Shown: piece by piece, positions 28,517-37,180 of the stretch
Position numbering within the stretch: position 1 is the stretch's first letter
Layout: each line of letters begins with the position of its first letter
Assembly (NCBI GenBank): GCA_022560695.1
Contig: JADFSP010000002.1
Span: 98,916-162,915 of the forward strand
Length of the DNA: 64,000 nt
Direction of reading: 5' to 3'
From: Pseudomonadota bacterium
GTDB lineage: Bacteria; Pseudomonadota; Gammaproteobacteria; Steroidobacterales; Woeseiaceae
Notes under the pieces: model-generated
The model's input: the letters and a program-made list of their open reading frames with translations, nothing else
Told to the model about the DNA's origin: nothing
Databases searched by the model: none
Position numbers and translations under genes: made by a program

Positions 28517-30001
28517 TCAGACAGTCGGCTGAACGTTCGCATTTAGGCGGAACAGGTTCGTCGGATCGTAGCGGTTCTTGACTTCGACGAGCCGCGGGTA
28601 GTTTTCGCCGAAATTTCCCCGGGTTTTTTTCTCGGTATCGTCGTTGAGATTCGTATAAAAGCCTTTCATATGCGGCTCGAGCGCCTTGTAATATCGGCGC
28701 ACCGCTGCAATACGCATGTCGCTTTCGGCAGGATCGCCCCAGGCATCCATAATGCCGTAGTTAAACCGGACATTTCGGTGCGGATAGGCGGTCGCGTCCG
28801 GCGCGACTCGCGCACTGGCGCCGCCGAGATGCTGGAACCACGTAAACGGCAAATGGTCACCTTCGAAATTGCCGACCATCGCGTCAATGGAGGCCTCGGT
28901 CAGCTCAATGAAAAAACCTGACTTCAAATAGTACAGACCGCCATGCGCCAGCATAGCGTCTACGGATGTCTGCATTTGCTGGTAGGACACAGCACCAAGT
29001 TCGCCAGACAGGCGTTTGCCGAAAGCAACAAGCGGCGCCATCACCTGCTCGCCCGCCGCGTGGTCGCCCGCATAGCAAACTTCGACCATCAACACAGGCC
29101 CACGACTATCGTCGAATACGAATTGCGGCTCGACGCTCGCTTCATCCGGCAAGGTCTCATTGAACTCCGCATAGAAATGCAGAAAGTCACGGGCCTGGTC
29201 GAAACTGTAAAATAGGTTGCCGCCGTAGACCGACGGATTGAACGGGTGCAAGCGATAGACGAATTCAGTGACAACGCCGAAGTTGCCGCCGCCGCCGCGA
29301 ATTGCCCAGAACAGGTCGGCGTTCTCTGCGTCGCTCGCGCGCAGCACTTCGCCGGTCGCGGTCACCACGGTCGCCGCAAGCAGGTTGTCGATCGCGAGAC
29401 CGTGCAGCCTGTCAGTGCGTCCCATGCCGCCACCGAGTGTGAAGCCGCCTACGCCCGTGTGCGACACGATCCCGGCGGTGGTGACGAGATTGTGGGCGAG
29501 CGCCGCACCATCCAGATGACCGAGTAACGCGCCGCCAGCAACGCGTGCAGTTTTCGCGTCGACATCGACGTCAACGCCGTGCATTTGCGACAGGTCAATC
29601 ATCATGCCGCCATCGCAGGTCGATTTGCCCGGAAAGCTGTGGCCACCGCCCTTGACCGCAACGAGCAGGTTGCGCTGACCCGCGAATTGTACAGCGAGGG
29701 AAACATCGTTGACGCTCCCGCACTGGACGACCATCGCCGGATGCTTGTCGATCATCCCGTTCCAGACCTTGCGAACGACGTCGTAAGCCTCGTCGCCGGG
29801 CAGATGCATGGAGCCCTGCAGGCTTTCGGCGAGCTCGGTGACTGCGGCTCTTTCAATGCTGACTTCGTTACCGGCGCCAGTGATGGCGTTTATCGTGCTG
29901 GAGGCCTGGTTTTTCGTTCCGGATGGGCTGATGTCGCATCCCGTCAGCGCCACCGTCAGCCCGGCAGCCAATGCGGTCTTACAGAATTTGCGCCTGTGCA
30001 T
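28517..30001 (-). CDS. exported FAD-linked oxidoreductase (berberine-bridge type)
   Basis: 494 residues from ATG at 30001, which follows GGAGAA. The N-terminus HRRKFCKTALAAGLTVALTG then Cys combines a twin-arginine motif and a lipobox, predicting Tat export as a lipoprotein. FAD-binding PCMH domain about 85-260 with VKGGGHSFPGK, whose His normally carries covalent FAD, and GGFTLGGGMG. The position where bicovalent relatives have Cys appears to be Ser-His here (GIVSHTGVGG). The C-terminal berberine-bridge segment ends NYPRLVEVKNRYDPTNLF. Substrate unknown; relatives oxidise sugars or alkaloids. Confidence 0.9.
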   Translation of the reverse strand: MHRRKFCKTALAAGLTVALTGCDISPSGTKNQASSTINAITGAGNEVSIERAAVTELAESLQGSMHLPGDEAYDVVRKVWNGMIDKHPAMVVQCGSVNDVSLAVQFAGQRNLLVAVKGGGHSFPGKSTCDGGMMIDLSQMHGVDVDVDAKTARVAGGALLGHLDGAALAHNLVTTAGIVSHTGVGGFTLGGGMGRTDRLHGLAIDNLLAATVVTATGEVLRASDAENADLFWAIRGGGGNFGVVTEFVYRLHPFNPSVYGGNLFYSFDQARDFLHFYAEFNETLPDEASVEPQFVFDDSRGPVLMVEVCYAGDHAAGEQVMAPLVAFGKRLSGELGAVSYQQMQTSVDAMLAHGGLYYLKSGFFIELTEASIDAMVGNFEGDHLPFTWFQHLGGASARVAPDATAYPHRNVRFNYGIMDAWGDPAESDMRIAAVRRYYKALEPHMKGFYTNLNDDTEKKTRGNFGENYPRLVEVKNRYDPTNLFRLNANVQPTV

Positions 30002-30118
30002 TGCCGCTTCTCCATTCATTATTGTTATTGACATTGAACGGCATAGTTCACGGTTGTGCCTGGCGCCAATGGGAGCCGGGTTACCAGGGCGTTGATCTTC
30101 GTGGATGTATTGGCGAGC

Positions 30119-30766
30119 CTACGTTTCGTCGTCGCCGAGATACTCGTTTTCTTCGGCTGTATTTTTGCGGTTTAGCATTTTGTTGCGGTGTGGGAAACGG
30201 CCGAACCGCTCCACGATGTCACGATGCAACTCGGCAAATTGAGCGACCGTCATGAATGTCTCACGAAGAGTCGGTGATACGGCCTCGGCGAGGCGCGCGA
30301 AGAGTTCGACCGATTTCGCTTGTACCTTGCGCGATTCGGCGTGTTGCAGCGGCATGTAGAAAAACACGCGTTGTATAGGGCTCAGGCCCTTGTCTTTGCC
30401 CTCCATCGCGCCCTCGACGCAGAGTTTCAGGGCGGCGGGATCTTTTTCGAAAGCACTCGTGGTGTTGCGATATATGCTGCGACGGAACTGATCAAGCAGA
30501 ATGATCAGCGCGAGCCGGCCGCGGGGGTCATGAGCCCAATGATCGAGTTCGCCGTCTGATGCCTTGTCGACGTCGGCTGAAAAATCCTTCTCAATTTCGT
30601 GATCAAAAATCGGATCTTCACCGAACCAGATATCCATGCGACGATCAATTTGCGGCGCACTGAGTTCGTGCTCTTTGAACCAGAAGGACAGGATGGCGTC
30701 GATGCGAGCCTGATCATCATCAGCGATTGCTGTATCCGTGGTCTCGCTCACTGGTCTTACTGTCAT
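30119..30766 (-). CDS. DUF924 family protein
   Basis: 215 residues, mainly helical, matching DUF924: AILSFWF near the start, RMDIWFGEDPIFD, WAHDPRGRLALIILLDQFRR, FFYMPLQHAES and FAELHRDIVERFGRFPHRN. This is a cytoplasmic, TPR-like family of unknown function widespread in proteobacteria. ATG at 30766. It is on the same strand as the FAD oxidase but 117 bases upstream of it and probably separate. Confidence 0.87.
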   Translation of the reverse strand: MTVRPVSETTDTAIADDDQARIDAILSFWFKEHELSAPQIDRRMDIWFGEDPIFDHEIEKDFSADVDKASDGELDHWAHDPRGRLALIILLDQFRRSIYRNTTSAFEKDPAALKLCVEGAMEGKDKGLSPIQRVFFYMPLQHAESRKVQAKSVELFARLAEAVSPTLRETFMTVAQFAELHRDIVERFGRFPHRNKMLNRKNTAEENEYLGDDET

Positions 30767-30938
30767 GACAGGTGTCTCGCGACCCGCAGGGGCCGCTAGT
30801 GCGTCACGTTCGGGGCGGCACTACTCGCGGGTGAATGAGGCGACGCGCACGTGCAATAGTACGGCGAAAGTGCGAACCACGTCACGGAATCGACGGCTGC
30901 GATCATTTGCTGCCGGCTTTGACAGTAGACTTTAGCAG

Positions 30939-31454
30939 ATGACAACCGCCGTTTCGGAAACCAGGGCACACTCTTGCGCTCGTCGGGGCGGACCCGGCCG
31001 CGCACGTGCGCGGCGCCTGCCGCTGCTGGTACTGCTTTGCAGCGCCATGACAGCGTGTGGCGGCCCGGCGACGGGACCCGAAGAGCAAGTTCGGAACTGG
31101 TTGCGCCAGGGCCAGGAGGCGGCGGAGGCGAAAGAGCGTCGGGCGCTCATGCGCATGATCTCTCCGGCCTATGCGGACGCGCGCGGCAACAGTCGGGACA
31201 GCCTCGAAAATCTGCTGCGAATCTACTTTCTCCGTCAGCAGAAAATTGCGCTTGTGACGAGGATCGAGGAAGTTACCGTCATCGGCGGCACCGCTGCAAA
31301 GGTCTCGCTGACGGCGGCGATGGCCGGAACGAATGACGGCACGATGGGGTTCAGCGCGGATGTGTATCACTTCACATTCGAGCTTGAACATGACGGCGAC
31401 GACTGGTTACTGATTGCCGCCAGGTGGGGGCAGTTAGGCAGCGACTTGCGCTAG
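30939..31454 (+). CDS. putative lipoprotein with an NTF2/SnoaL-like fold
   Basis: 171 residues. The N-terminus is Arg-rich, then PLLVLLCSAMTAC forms a lipobox (Cys40). After this comes a helix (EEQVRNWLRQGQEAAEAKERRAL) and alternating strands (VTRIEEVTVIGGTAAKVSLTAA, DDWLLIAARW) that resemble an NTF2-like domain. I do not know its function. The signal is longer than usual, so the true start may be an ATG or GTG slightly downstream. It stands 12 bases before the LEA14-like lipoprotein and is probably co-transcribed. Confidence 0.7.
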   Translation: MTTAVSETRAHSCARRGGPGRARARRLPLLVLLCSAMTACGGPATGPEEQVRNWLRQGQEAAEAKERRALMRMISPAYADARGNSRDSLENLLRIYFLRQQKIALVTRIEEVTVIGGTAAKVSLTAAMAGTNDGTMGFSADVYHFTFELEHDGDDWLLIAARWGQLGSDLR

Positions 31455-31466
31455 GGGGTGACTGGC

Positions 31467-31949
31467 ATGGACAGACGTACGACTATCAATGGCACGGCCT
31501 GGGTTTTGATCGCCTGTCTGATGGCGTCATGCGCGAGTATGGAGCAGCTTGTCAGTGAGCCGCGGGTCAGCCTCAGACAGGTGCAGGTGACGGAACTTGC
31601 TCTCGATAAGCAGACATTTGTACTCGACTTTGATGTGACTAACCCGAATCCGTTTCCTCTGCCGATCAAGGCTGTAAGTTATGGTGTTGAACTCGACGGT
31701 CAGCGCTTCGCGAGCGGTGCAACACAGAGCGCGTTCACGGTGCCGGCGGGTAGCGATGGAGCATTTGCGATCAGCGTCAGCCTCAATCTTCTGCAGACTG
31801 CGCCAAAACTGCTGTTCATCGTGCGTGATGGTGTGCGTCGTGACGTGCCTTACAAACTCGAGGGCCGGTTCGAGATTGACATGCCATTTGTAAGGCCCTT
31901 GTCGTTCACGAGCACGGGAACGATACGACTGCTCGCGTTGGAATTCTAA
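31467..31949 (+). CDS. LEA14/WHy-domain lipoprotein
   Basis: 160 residues from ATG at 31467 (GGGGG ribosome site; an in-frame GTG at 31458 is possible). Lipobox LMASC places the Cys near 22. The mature part is an LEA type-2 / WHy domain of about 120 residues, with VLDFDVTNPNPFPLPIKAVS, the hallmark NPN motif, and FTVPAGSDGAF. Bacterial WHy lipoproteins are linked to desiccation and stress tolerance, but this is by analogy. Second of a two-lipoprotein unit. Confidence 0.82.
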   Translation: MDRRTTINGTAWVLIACLMASCASMEQLVSEPRVSLRQVQVTELALDKQTFVLDFDVTNPNPFPLPIKAVSYGVELDGQRFASGATQSAFTVPAGSDGAFAISVSLNLLQTAPKLLFIVRDGVRRDVPYKLEGRFEIDMPFVRPLSFTSTGTIRLLALEF

Positions 31950-31989
31950 GCGCTACGCCGGGCAGCGCGTAATCTCCGGCGGTGCGCGC

Positions 31990-32100
31990 ATGGTCACGCG
32001 CGTAACCAAAGTATCCATGCCGTCGGCATTGTTCACGATCGCGGTGTTCGAGGGGCGCGAAGCGGCCAAGGGCATCTCGAAGTACCTGGGCGTCTGGTAG
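31990..32100 (+). pseudogene. possible 3' remnant of a lost gene
   Basis: An open frame of 36 codons from ATG at 31990 to TAG at 32098-32100, with codon use and third-base GC like the neighbours, reading MVTRVTKVSMPSALFTIAVF then EGREAAKGISKYLGVW. The frame stays open upstream into the end of the LEA14 gene. It reads like the C-terminus of a real protein, but I do not recognise it and there is no ribosome site. It may be what is left after a deletion. Confidence 0.35.
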
Positions 32101-32110
32101 TGGAGTTGCG

Positions 32111-34147
32111 CTAGCCGGGTGCGGCGGGGAGCGATACCGTGAACATGACGCCCGCATCGATATTTTGCGCATCGATTCGACCGCCATGCCCTTCGGCGAT
32201 CAGCCTGGCGACGTATAGGCCCAGGCCCAGATGTTTGTCACCATCTTCGGCGCGTACCGACACCATCGAGTCAAACAATTGTGTCCGCATGCGCTCGGGT
32301 AATGACGGTCCCGGATTACTGACGGTGATGCGCAGTTCGGCGTCGTCTCCATGCAGGCCAATTGTGATCGTGTCGCCGTCGTCACTGAATTCCGCAGCAT
32401 TGTCGACGAGTTTGTCGAGCATCTGAATGATGAGTTCCGGCGAGCCGAGGGTTGAGGTGATAACGGCTGTGCTGTCCAATACGAAGCGACGATTGTCGTA
32501 GACATCCCGATAAGCGTTGACCGTCGCCTCGAGCACCAAATGCAAATCGAACAGTTCAGACTCGGCTTGAGCCATCAGTTCTTCGACCCGGCTGGCTTCG
32601 CTCATCGCACTCAAGATGCGCCGCAGTCGGTCGGCGCCGTCCCTGGCTCTGGCCATGTAAGTCGTGGATGCCTCGTTCAACGGCTCATGCTCGAGGTTTT
32701 CCAATGACGAGGTAACGATGGCAAGCGGTGTGCGCAACTCGTGTGACAATTTTGACGCGAGGGACCGAAGGTAGTCGTTGTAATCGCCGAGCTGATGCAA
32801 TACATGGGAAAAACTGCGGGACAAGTCGCCGATCTCGTCCATTGCACGAGTGCTGGGCAATGTCATGTGCAAATTGTCGTCGTCGAGTGCTTGCTCGGCG
32901 GCAACGCTGAGCTGCCGGATGCGCCGTGACAACCATGTTGCGTAACCAAGCAGACCCGCGGCGACGAGCAATGTTGCGATCAATGTCACTTTCATCAGCC
33001 GGGCAAGTCCCTGGTTTGTCAGGCTCAGTATCGCGCCTGTGCTCTGCTGCACGACGACAGCGCCGATAGTGGCGCCATTTGCAATGATGGGCTCAGCGAC
33101 GGCAACGATGGCCGTGCCGCTGTCAGCGCTCCGAAACCACGCAGGCTCGCGGCGCCCATCCAGTGCGGCGACGATGTAGGGCTGTTGCTCGCGACCGCTC
33201 GCGTTGGGGCTGGCCAGCGCGGCTTCGGTGCCGGGTTCGACAAACGCTTCATAGGCGACGCGCAGCCAGTTCGAGACGACATTGGTACGGGGTCCGGCTT
33301 GACTACCCGGGTCCCCGACCGAGGCTATACGCCAGCCACGCCTGTCCGTAACGACGAGCCGGGTACCGGGCTGCACCAGGTCCTGTGCGATGTGCGTCAG
33401 CTCCGGCGAAATACGAACGAATGCACCGGGTGTACCGGCCAGCAACGTGGAGCTCGTTGTGCCGCGTTCATGCACAGACGAAGTGTTACGTATGCTGATG
33501 CCGATGTGCGTACCGAGCAGGCTCAGCGGGATGCGCGATTCGAGCTGAAAGCCACCAGGCACATCCTGCCAGTGCGCGAGTATTGTAGGCTCCGGAGTGA
33601 GTCCGCGGGTTGTGCGTATGTACGTAACGACGGCTCCGGGGGCCTCTGCCGCAAACGTGATGGACTCTTCAAGATACGGTGGATTCGCGCTTATCAGGCT
33701 GACGCGGTCTGCATATTGCGGCCCGTTGTCTACCGTAATCGCCGAAGGCATTGCGTACACGACGTTGCGGTCGGCAACCTCGACATACAGATAGAGCGAT
33801 TGCTCATAGAGACCGATCGCGAATCGAATCGGACCGTCCGCGCCCTGTAAGGTGCGCAGTGATGCCGTGCCGAGTGGCCAATCATCGAAATAGCCGTCAA
33901 TCGTCGGGCGGGCGGCCAGCGGATGACCGTACAGCTGGTCACCAAATAGATGAGCGGTGCCATCGTAGGCCGGAAATTCCTCGGGGGACAACGCGAATGA
34001 TTCGGCCAGTGCGCGTGCCGTACCCGACAGCATTTGCTGTTGTCCGATGCGCAACGCAAATTCGGTCTCTCGAATGAACTCACATCCGGCCCATGGGAGG
34101 ACGAGCGTCAGCAGGCTGATCAGGAGCAACTGCCGCTTCAGGTTCAT
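32111..34147 (-). CDS. PdsS-type sensor histidine kinase (dedicated sortase system)
   Basis: 678 residues: an N-terminal membrane helix (6-20), a periplasmic CBM9-like domain (about 80-215, from RPTIDGYFDDWPLG to SRIPLSLLG, with SLYLYVEVADRN), a further extracytoplasmic stretch, a second membrane segment (about 386-406), HAMP, a kinase box SKLSHELRTPLA with His469, and an ATPase domain ending GLGLYVARLIAEGHGG. Sequence and layout match what I recall of the proteobacterial dedicated sortase system kinase (PdsS). Its regulator lies 17 bases upstream. No sortase or target protein is in this window. Confidence 0.82.
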   Translation of the reverse strand: MNLKRQLLLISLLTLVLPWAGCEFIRETEFALRIGQQQMLSGTARALAESFALSPEEFPAYDGTAHLFGDQLYGHPLAARPTIDGYFDDWPLGTASLRTLQGADGPIRFAIGLYEQSLYLYVEVADRNVVYAMPSAITVDNGPQYADRVSLISANPPYLEESITFAAEAPGAVVTYIRTTRGLTPEPTILAHWQDVPGGFQLESRIPLSLLGTHIGISIRNTSSVHERGTTSSTLLAGTPGAFVRISPELTHIAQDLVQPGTRLVVTDRRGWRIASVGDPGSQAGPRTNVVSNWLRVAYEAFVEPGTEAALASPNASGREQQPYIVAALDGRREPAWFRSADSGTAIVAVAEPIIANGATIGAVVVQQSTGAILSLTNQGLARLMKVTLIATLLVAAGLLGYATWLSRRIRQLSVAAEQALDDDNLHMTLPSTRAMDEIGDLSRSFSHVLHQLGDYNDYLRSLASKLSHELRTPLAIVTSSLENLEHEPLNEASTTYMARARDGADRLRRILSAMSEASRVEELMAQAESELFDLHLVLEATVNAYRDVYDNRRFVLDSTAVITSTLGSPELIIQMLDKLVDNAAEFSDDGDTITIGLHGDDAELRITVSNPGPSLPERMRTQLFDSMVSVRAEDGDKHLGLGLYVARLIAEGHGGRIDAQNIDAGVMFTVSLPAAPG

Positions 34148-34164
34148 TGCACAGAGCGCGAGCG

Positions 34165-34857
34165 TTAGCCGCTGATCCAGCGATAGCCCATGCCGTACAC
34201 GGTCTCAATCCTGTCGAAGTCCGCGTCGATGGCGATGAACTTTCGCCGGATGCGCTTGATGTGCGATGTGATTGTATTGTCGTCAAGCACGGCCTGGGCC
34301 GCATCCATCAGTTGCTGCCTGTTTTTGACGTGTCCCGGGTAGCGAGCCATTGCATGGACCAGCCAGAACTCGGTCAATGTCAGCGCAACCGGCGCCCCCT
34401 GCCAGTGAATCGACATGCGGTCGGCATCGATATCGAGATCGCCGCGCGTAATCCGGTTGTCGCCGCCCTGGGGGGTCTTCAGGGCATCGACGCGTCGAAA
34501 CAGCGCTGCGACACGGGCCATCAGGTGTGGCAGGCTGATGTCCTTGGTCAGGTAATCGTCCGCGCCCAGTCGCAATCCGGACACCGCATCGAATTCACTG
34601 TCCCTGGCGGTCAAAAATATGATCGGCAGATCGGCGGCCCTGGCGCGCAATACCCGGCACAGCTCGAAGCCGCCCTCGACATCATCCTTGAGATTGATGT
34701 CGATGACGACGAGGTCGGGAAAGCGGGCGTCGAAAGCGTCCAGCGCCGGGCCACGAGCAGCATAGGTGTCGACGGCATAACCCTCGCGCCTGAATGCCGC
34801 GGCGTAGTTGTCGCGAATGGCGGCTTCGTCCTCAACGATTGCAATGCGTTTTGCCAC
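34165..34857 (-). CDS. PdsR-type response regulator (dedicated sortase system)
   Basis: 230 residues from GTG at 34857, which follows CTGGAG by seven bases. Receiver domain with IVEDEAA, phospho-acceptor Asp53 (VVIDINLKDD), LTARD and the Lys of YLTKDISLPHLMARV; OmpR-type winged helix at about 130-230 with LTLTEFWLVHAMARYPGHVK and TITSHIKRIRRKF. The sequence is distinctive and fits the PdsR family. It is first in a two-gene operon with the kinase. The 268 bases upstream hold short frames on both strands but no gene I can assert. Confidence 0.85.
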   Translation of the reverse strand: MAKRIAIVEDEAAIRDNYAAAFRREGYAVDTYAARGPALDAFDARFPDLVVIDINLKDDVEGGFELCRVLRARAADLPIIFLTARDSEFDAVSGLRLGADDYLTKDISLPHLMARVAALFRRVDALKTPQGGDNRITRGDLDIDADRMSIHWQGAPVALTLTEFWLVHAMARYPGHVKNRQQLMDAAQAVLDDNTITSHIKRIRRKFIAIDADFDRIETVYGMGYRWISG

Positions 34858-35125
34858 GGCTGGCTCCAGTGAACTCTGACCATAATTTGCCACATTCCGC
34901 CGGTGCATTGCCATCCCGTAGTCTATGCACAGGCGTGCCGGCCTTTTTGAATCGATTCGACGATGACTGGAGAAACACAATGCAACGACCGGCGAAACGC
35001 CTGCCGGTGATGATAGCGCACCTCGTAGTCGATCGATTGCGGCCGTTTGCACGACGTCGGCGAGTCGTTCATAGTAGATGCCGGCCTCGCGTTCCGCAGG
35101 GTCGTCACCGCGCACCCGGACGCTA

Positions 35126-36490
35126 ATGGAATTAGTAACAGCCAGGCTCACCGAGGGCTCGGTTGGGCGGCATATCGTCACAATGACCGTGCCCGTACTA
35201 TTCGGCATTACGACGATGATGGCGCAAGGCCTCATCGACACATGGTTCATTGGCCAGGTTGGAGATCGCGAGCTTGCCGCATTCGGCTTCGGTTTTCCGA
35301 TTCTGATGATTGTGACGAGCGTGGCCATCGGTCTCGGCGCTGGCACGTCATCGGTTGTTGCTCGTGCGATCGGCGCAAACGATTTTCGCCGCGCTCGCCG
35401 CCTCGCGACGGACAGCCTGTTCTTGTCCTTTGTAATTACTGCCGTCATTTCCATTGTCGGCATCCTGACGATCGGGCCGCTGTTTCGCCTCCTCGGTGCG
35501 CCCGAGGACATGATCCCATTGATCCGGGGCTTCATGACAATCCTCTATTCCGGTGTACCGTTCATTGTCGTCGGCATGGTTGGCATGAGCAGCATGCGCG
35601 CAACCGGTGATACCCGATTGCCCAGCATGCTCATGGTGATGGCGTCGATCCTGAACGTCATCCTTGATCCGATTCTGATTTTTGGCCTGGGGCCTGCGCC
35701 GAAGATGGGATTGAATGGCGCCGCGATGGCAGCGCTGCTGGCGCGTGGGATAATCTTCCTCGGCACCCTGTACCTGATGCGCTACCGGCTCAACATGCTG
35801 AGCTACAATAAGCCCGATCCCGTGGAGCTCAGGAAATCCTGGATCGATATCCTGCACGTCGGCATTCCTGCGGCCGGCACAAACGCGATTGTGCCCGTCG
35901 GCGCGGCCATCATCACTGCAATGATCGCGCGCTTCGGGCCGGAGGCTGTAGCGGGGTTCGGCGTTGCCACTCGTATCGAGGCGATGATGCTGGTCAGTTA
36001 TTTCGCGCTGTCAGCGATCATCGGCCCGTTTGTCGGGCAGAACTTTGCCGCCAATAAAGAACAGCGCATCCTTCGTGCGCTGTCCTTATGCGCGTTATTC
36101 TGCCTTGGCAGTGGTGTGTTGATCGCCATAATGTTGGCGGCGCTTGCGGGGTACCTTCCGACGCTGTTCAGTGAAAGCGAAAAAGTCATCAGCGTGACGA
36201 CGACGTTCTTGTGGATCGCCCCGATGAGCTACGGCACGTACGGCATGATCATGGTCATGAATGCATCGTTCAACGGGCTCGGCCGGCCGATGCCAGCGGT
36301 TGTCGTGAGCGTTTGCCGAATCGTGGTGCTCTATGTTCCTTTGGCTGTCATCGGCATGCGATATTTTGCCGTACCGGGAATATTCGCTGCGTACGCGATA
36401 GCGAACGTCGTATCAGGAATCGTGGCCTATCTGTGGGCGCGGAAAACCGTACGGCAATTGTGTTTGGCAAATGCCGGCACGGCAACCTGA
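35126..36490 (+). CDS. MATE-family efflux transporter (second copy)
   Basis: 454 residues from ATG at 35126, with about 12 membrane segments. Family features: VPVLFGITTMMAQGLIDTWF, GRELAAFGFGFP-like opening (here GDRELAAFGFGFP), MRATGDTRLPSMLM and MNASFNGLGRPMPA. It differs enough from the other two MATE proteins here to be a separate lineage. Transcribed away from pdsR. The cargo cannot be told. Confidence 0.9.
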   Translation: MELVTARLTEGSVGRHIVTMTVPVLFGITTMMAQGLIDTWFIGQVGDRELAAFGFGFPILMIVTSVAIGLGAGTSSVVARAIGANDFRRARRLATDSLFLSFVITAVISIVGILTIGPLFRLLGAPEDMIPLIRGFMTILYSGVPFIVVGMVGMSSMRATGDTRLPSMLMVMASILNVILDPILIFGLGPAPKMGLNGAAMAALLARGIIFLGTLYLMRYRLNMLSYNKPDPVELRKSWIDILHVGIPAAGTNAIVPVGAAIITAMIARFGPEAVAGFGVATRIEAMMLVSYFALSAIIGPFVGQNFAANKEQRILRALSLCALFCLGSGVLIAIMLAALAGYLPTLFSESEKVISVTTTFLWIAPMSYGTYGMIMVMNASFNGLGRPMPAVVVSVCRIVVLYVPLAVIGMRYFAVPGIFAAYAIANVVSGIVAYLWARKTVRQLCLANAGTAT

Positions 36491-36572
36491 CCGGCACAAA
36501 GAAACACAGGTTCGCACGTCCGGACAAATGCTAAAATGTGCCGAACGTGGCGGTAATTGGTGAGGCACCGAA

Positions 36573-37163
36573 ATGAAAAGACGTAGCTTCGTTCAATCGA
36601 CGGTTGCGGCGGGATTGCTTGCCAGTCCGATCGCACAGGCGCTGACGGATGGGCAAAAACTCGACAAGACGCCGTCGGACTTCGAGGGCCCTTTTTATCC
36701 CGAGGGTCCGCGCAACGAGAGTAACGACCTCATTCTCGGCGCGCCACGCAGCAAGGTCCTGCATTTTCGCGGGCGAGTGGTCGACGTTCGGGGCCAACCG
36801 AAATCGGGCGCGCTCGTCGATATCTGGCACACGGATCCACTTGGACGCTACAAGCACACCAAAGACGACAGTCCCGGCGATCGGTGGGACGATTTCCGGT
36901 ATTGGGGAGAAGCGCTCGTTGACGACGAGGGTGGTTTCGAGTTTCGCACCTATGTGCCGGGCGCCTACAATCCCCGTCCCGCGCATATCCACTTCAAAAT
37001 CTGGGAAAACCGCCGGCTGTTATTGACGAGCCAGGCGTATTTCGTGGAATTGGGCGGAACTCAAGGAAAATCCAGATCGCCGCGCTACAGTGACTTGCAA
37101 ACAGTCAGCCTGAAAGACACTGGCGACGACGAGCTGCAGTCGTACCTGCAAGTCGTTATTTAG
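36573..37163 (+). CDS. Tat-exported intradiol dioxygenase-like protein
   Basis: 196 residues. KRRSFVQSTVAAGLLASPIA is a twin-arginine signal with a cleavage site near residue 23. The rest is the intradiol ring-cleavage dioxygenase fold: DFEGPFYPEGP, DIWHTDPLGRY and VPGAYNPRPAHIHFKI. The expected Fe(III) ligands are visible as Tyr93, Tyr132, His138 and His140. Cytoplasmic relatives cut catechol or protocatechuate; this exported form may act on extracytoplasmic aromatics. No beta-ketoadipate genes lie nearby. Convergent with the NDH-2 gene. Confidence 0.88.
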   Translation: MKRRSFVQSTVAAGLLASPIAQALTDGQKLDKTPSDFEGPFYPEGPRNESNDLILGAPRSKVLHFRGRVVDVRGQPKSGALVDIWHTDPLGRYKHTKDDSPGDRWDDFRYWGEALVDDEGGFEFRTYVPGAYNPRPAHIHFKIWENRRLLLTSQAYFVELGGTQGKSRSPRYSDLQTVSLKDTGDDELQSYLQVVI

Positions 37164-37180
37164 AGCGGGCAGCCACGCTA

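Noticed and set aside
34858..35535. Upstream extension of the pdsR frame over the second MATE gene
   Set aside because: Antisense to the MATE gene and lacks family similarity; the GTG at 34857 has a good ribosome site and begins the receiver domain.
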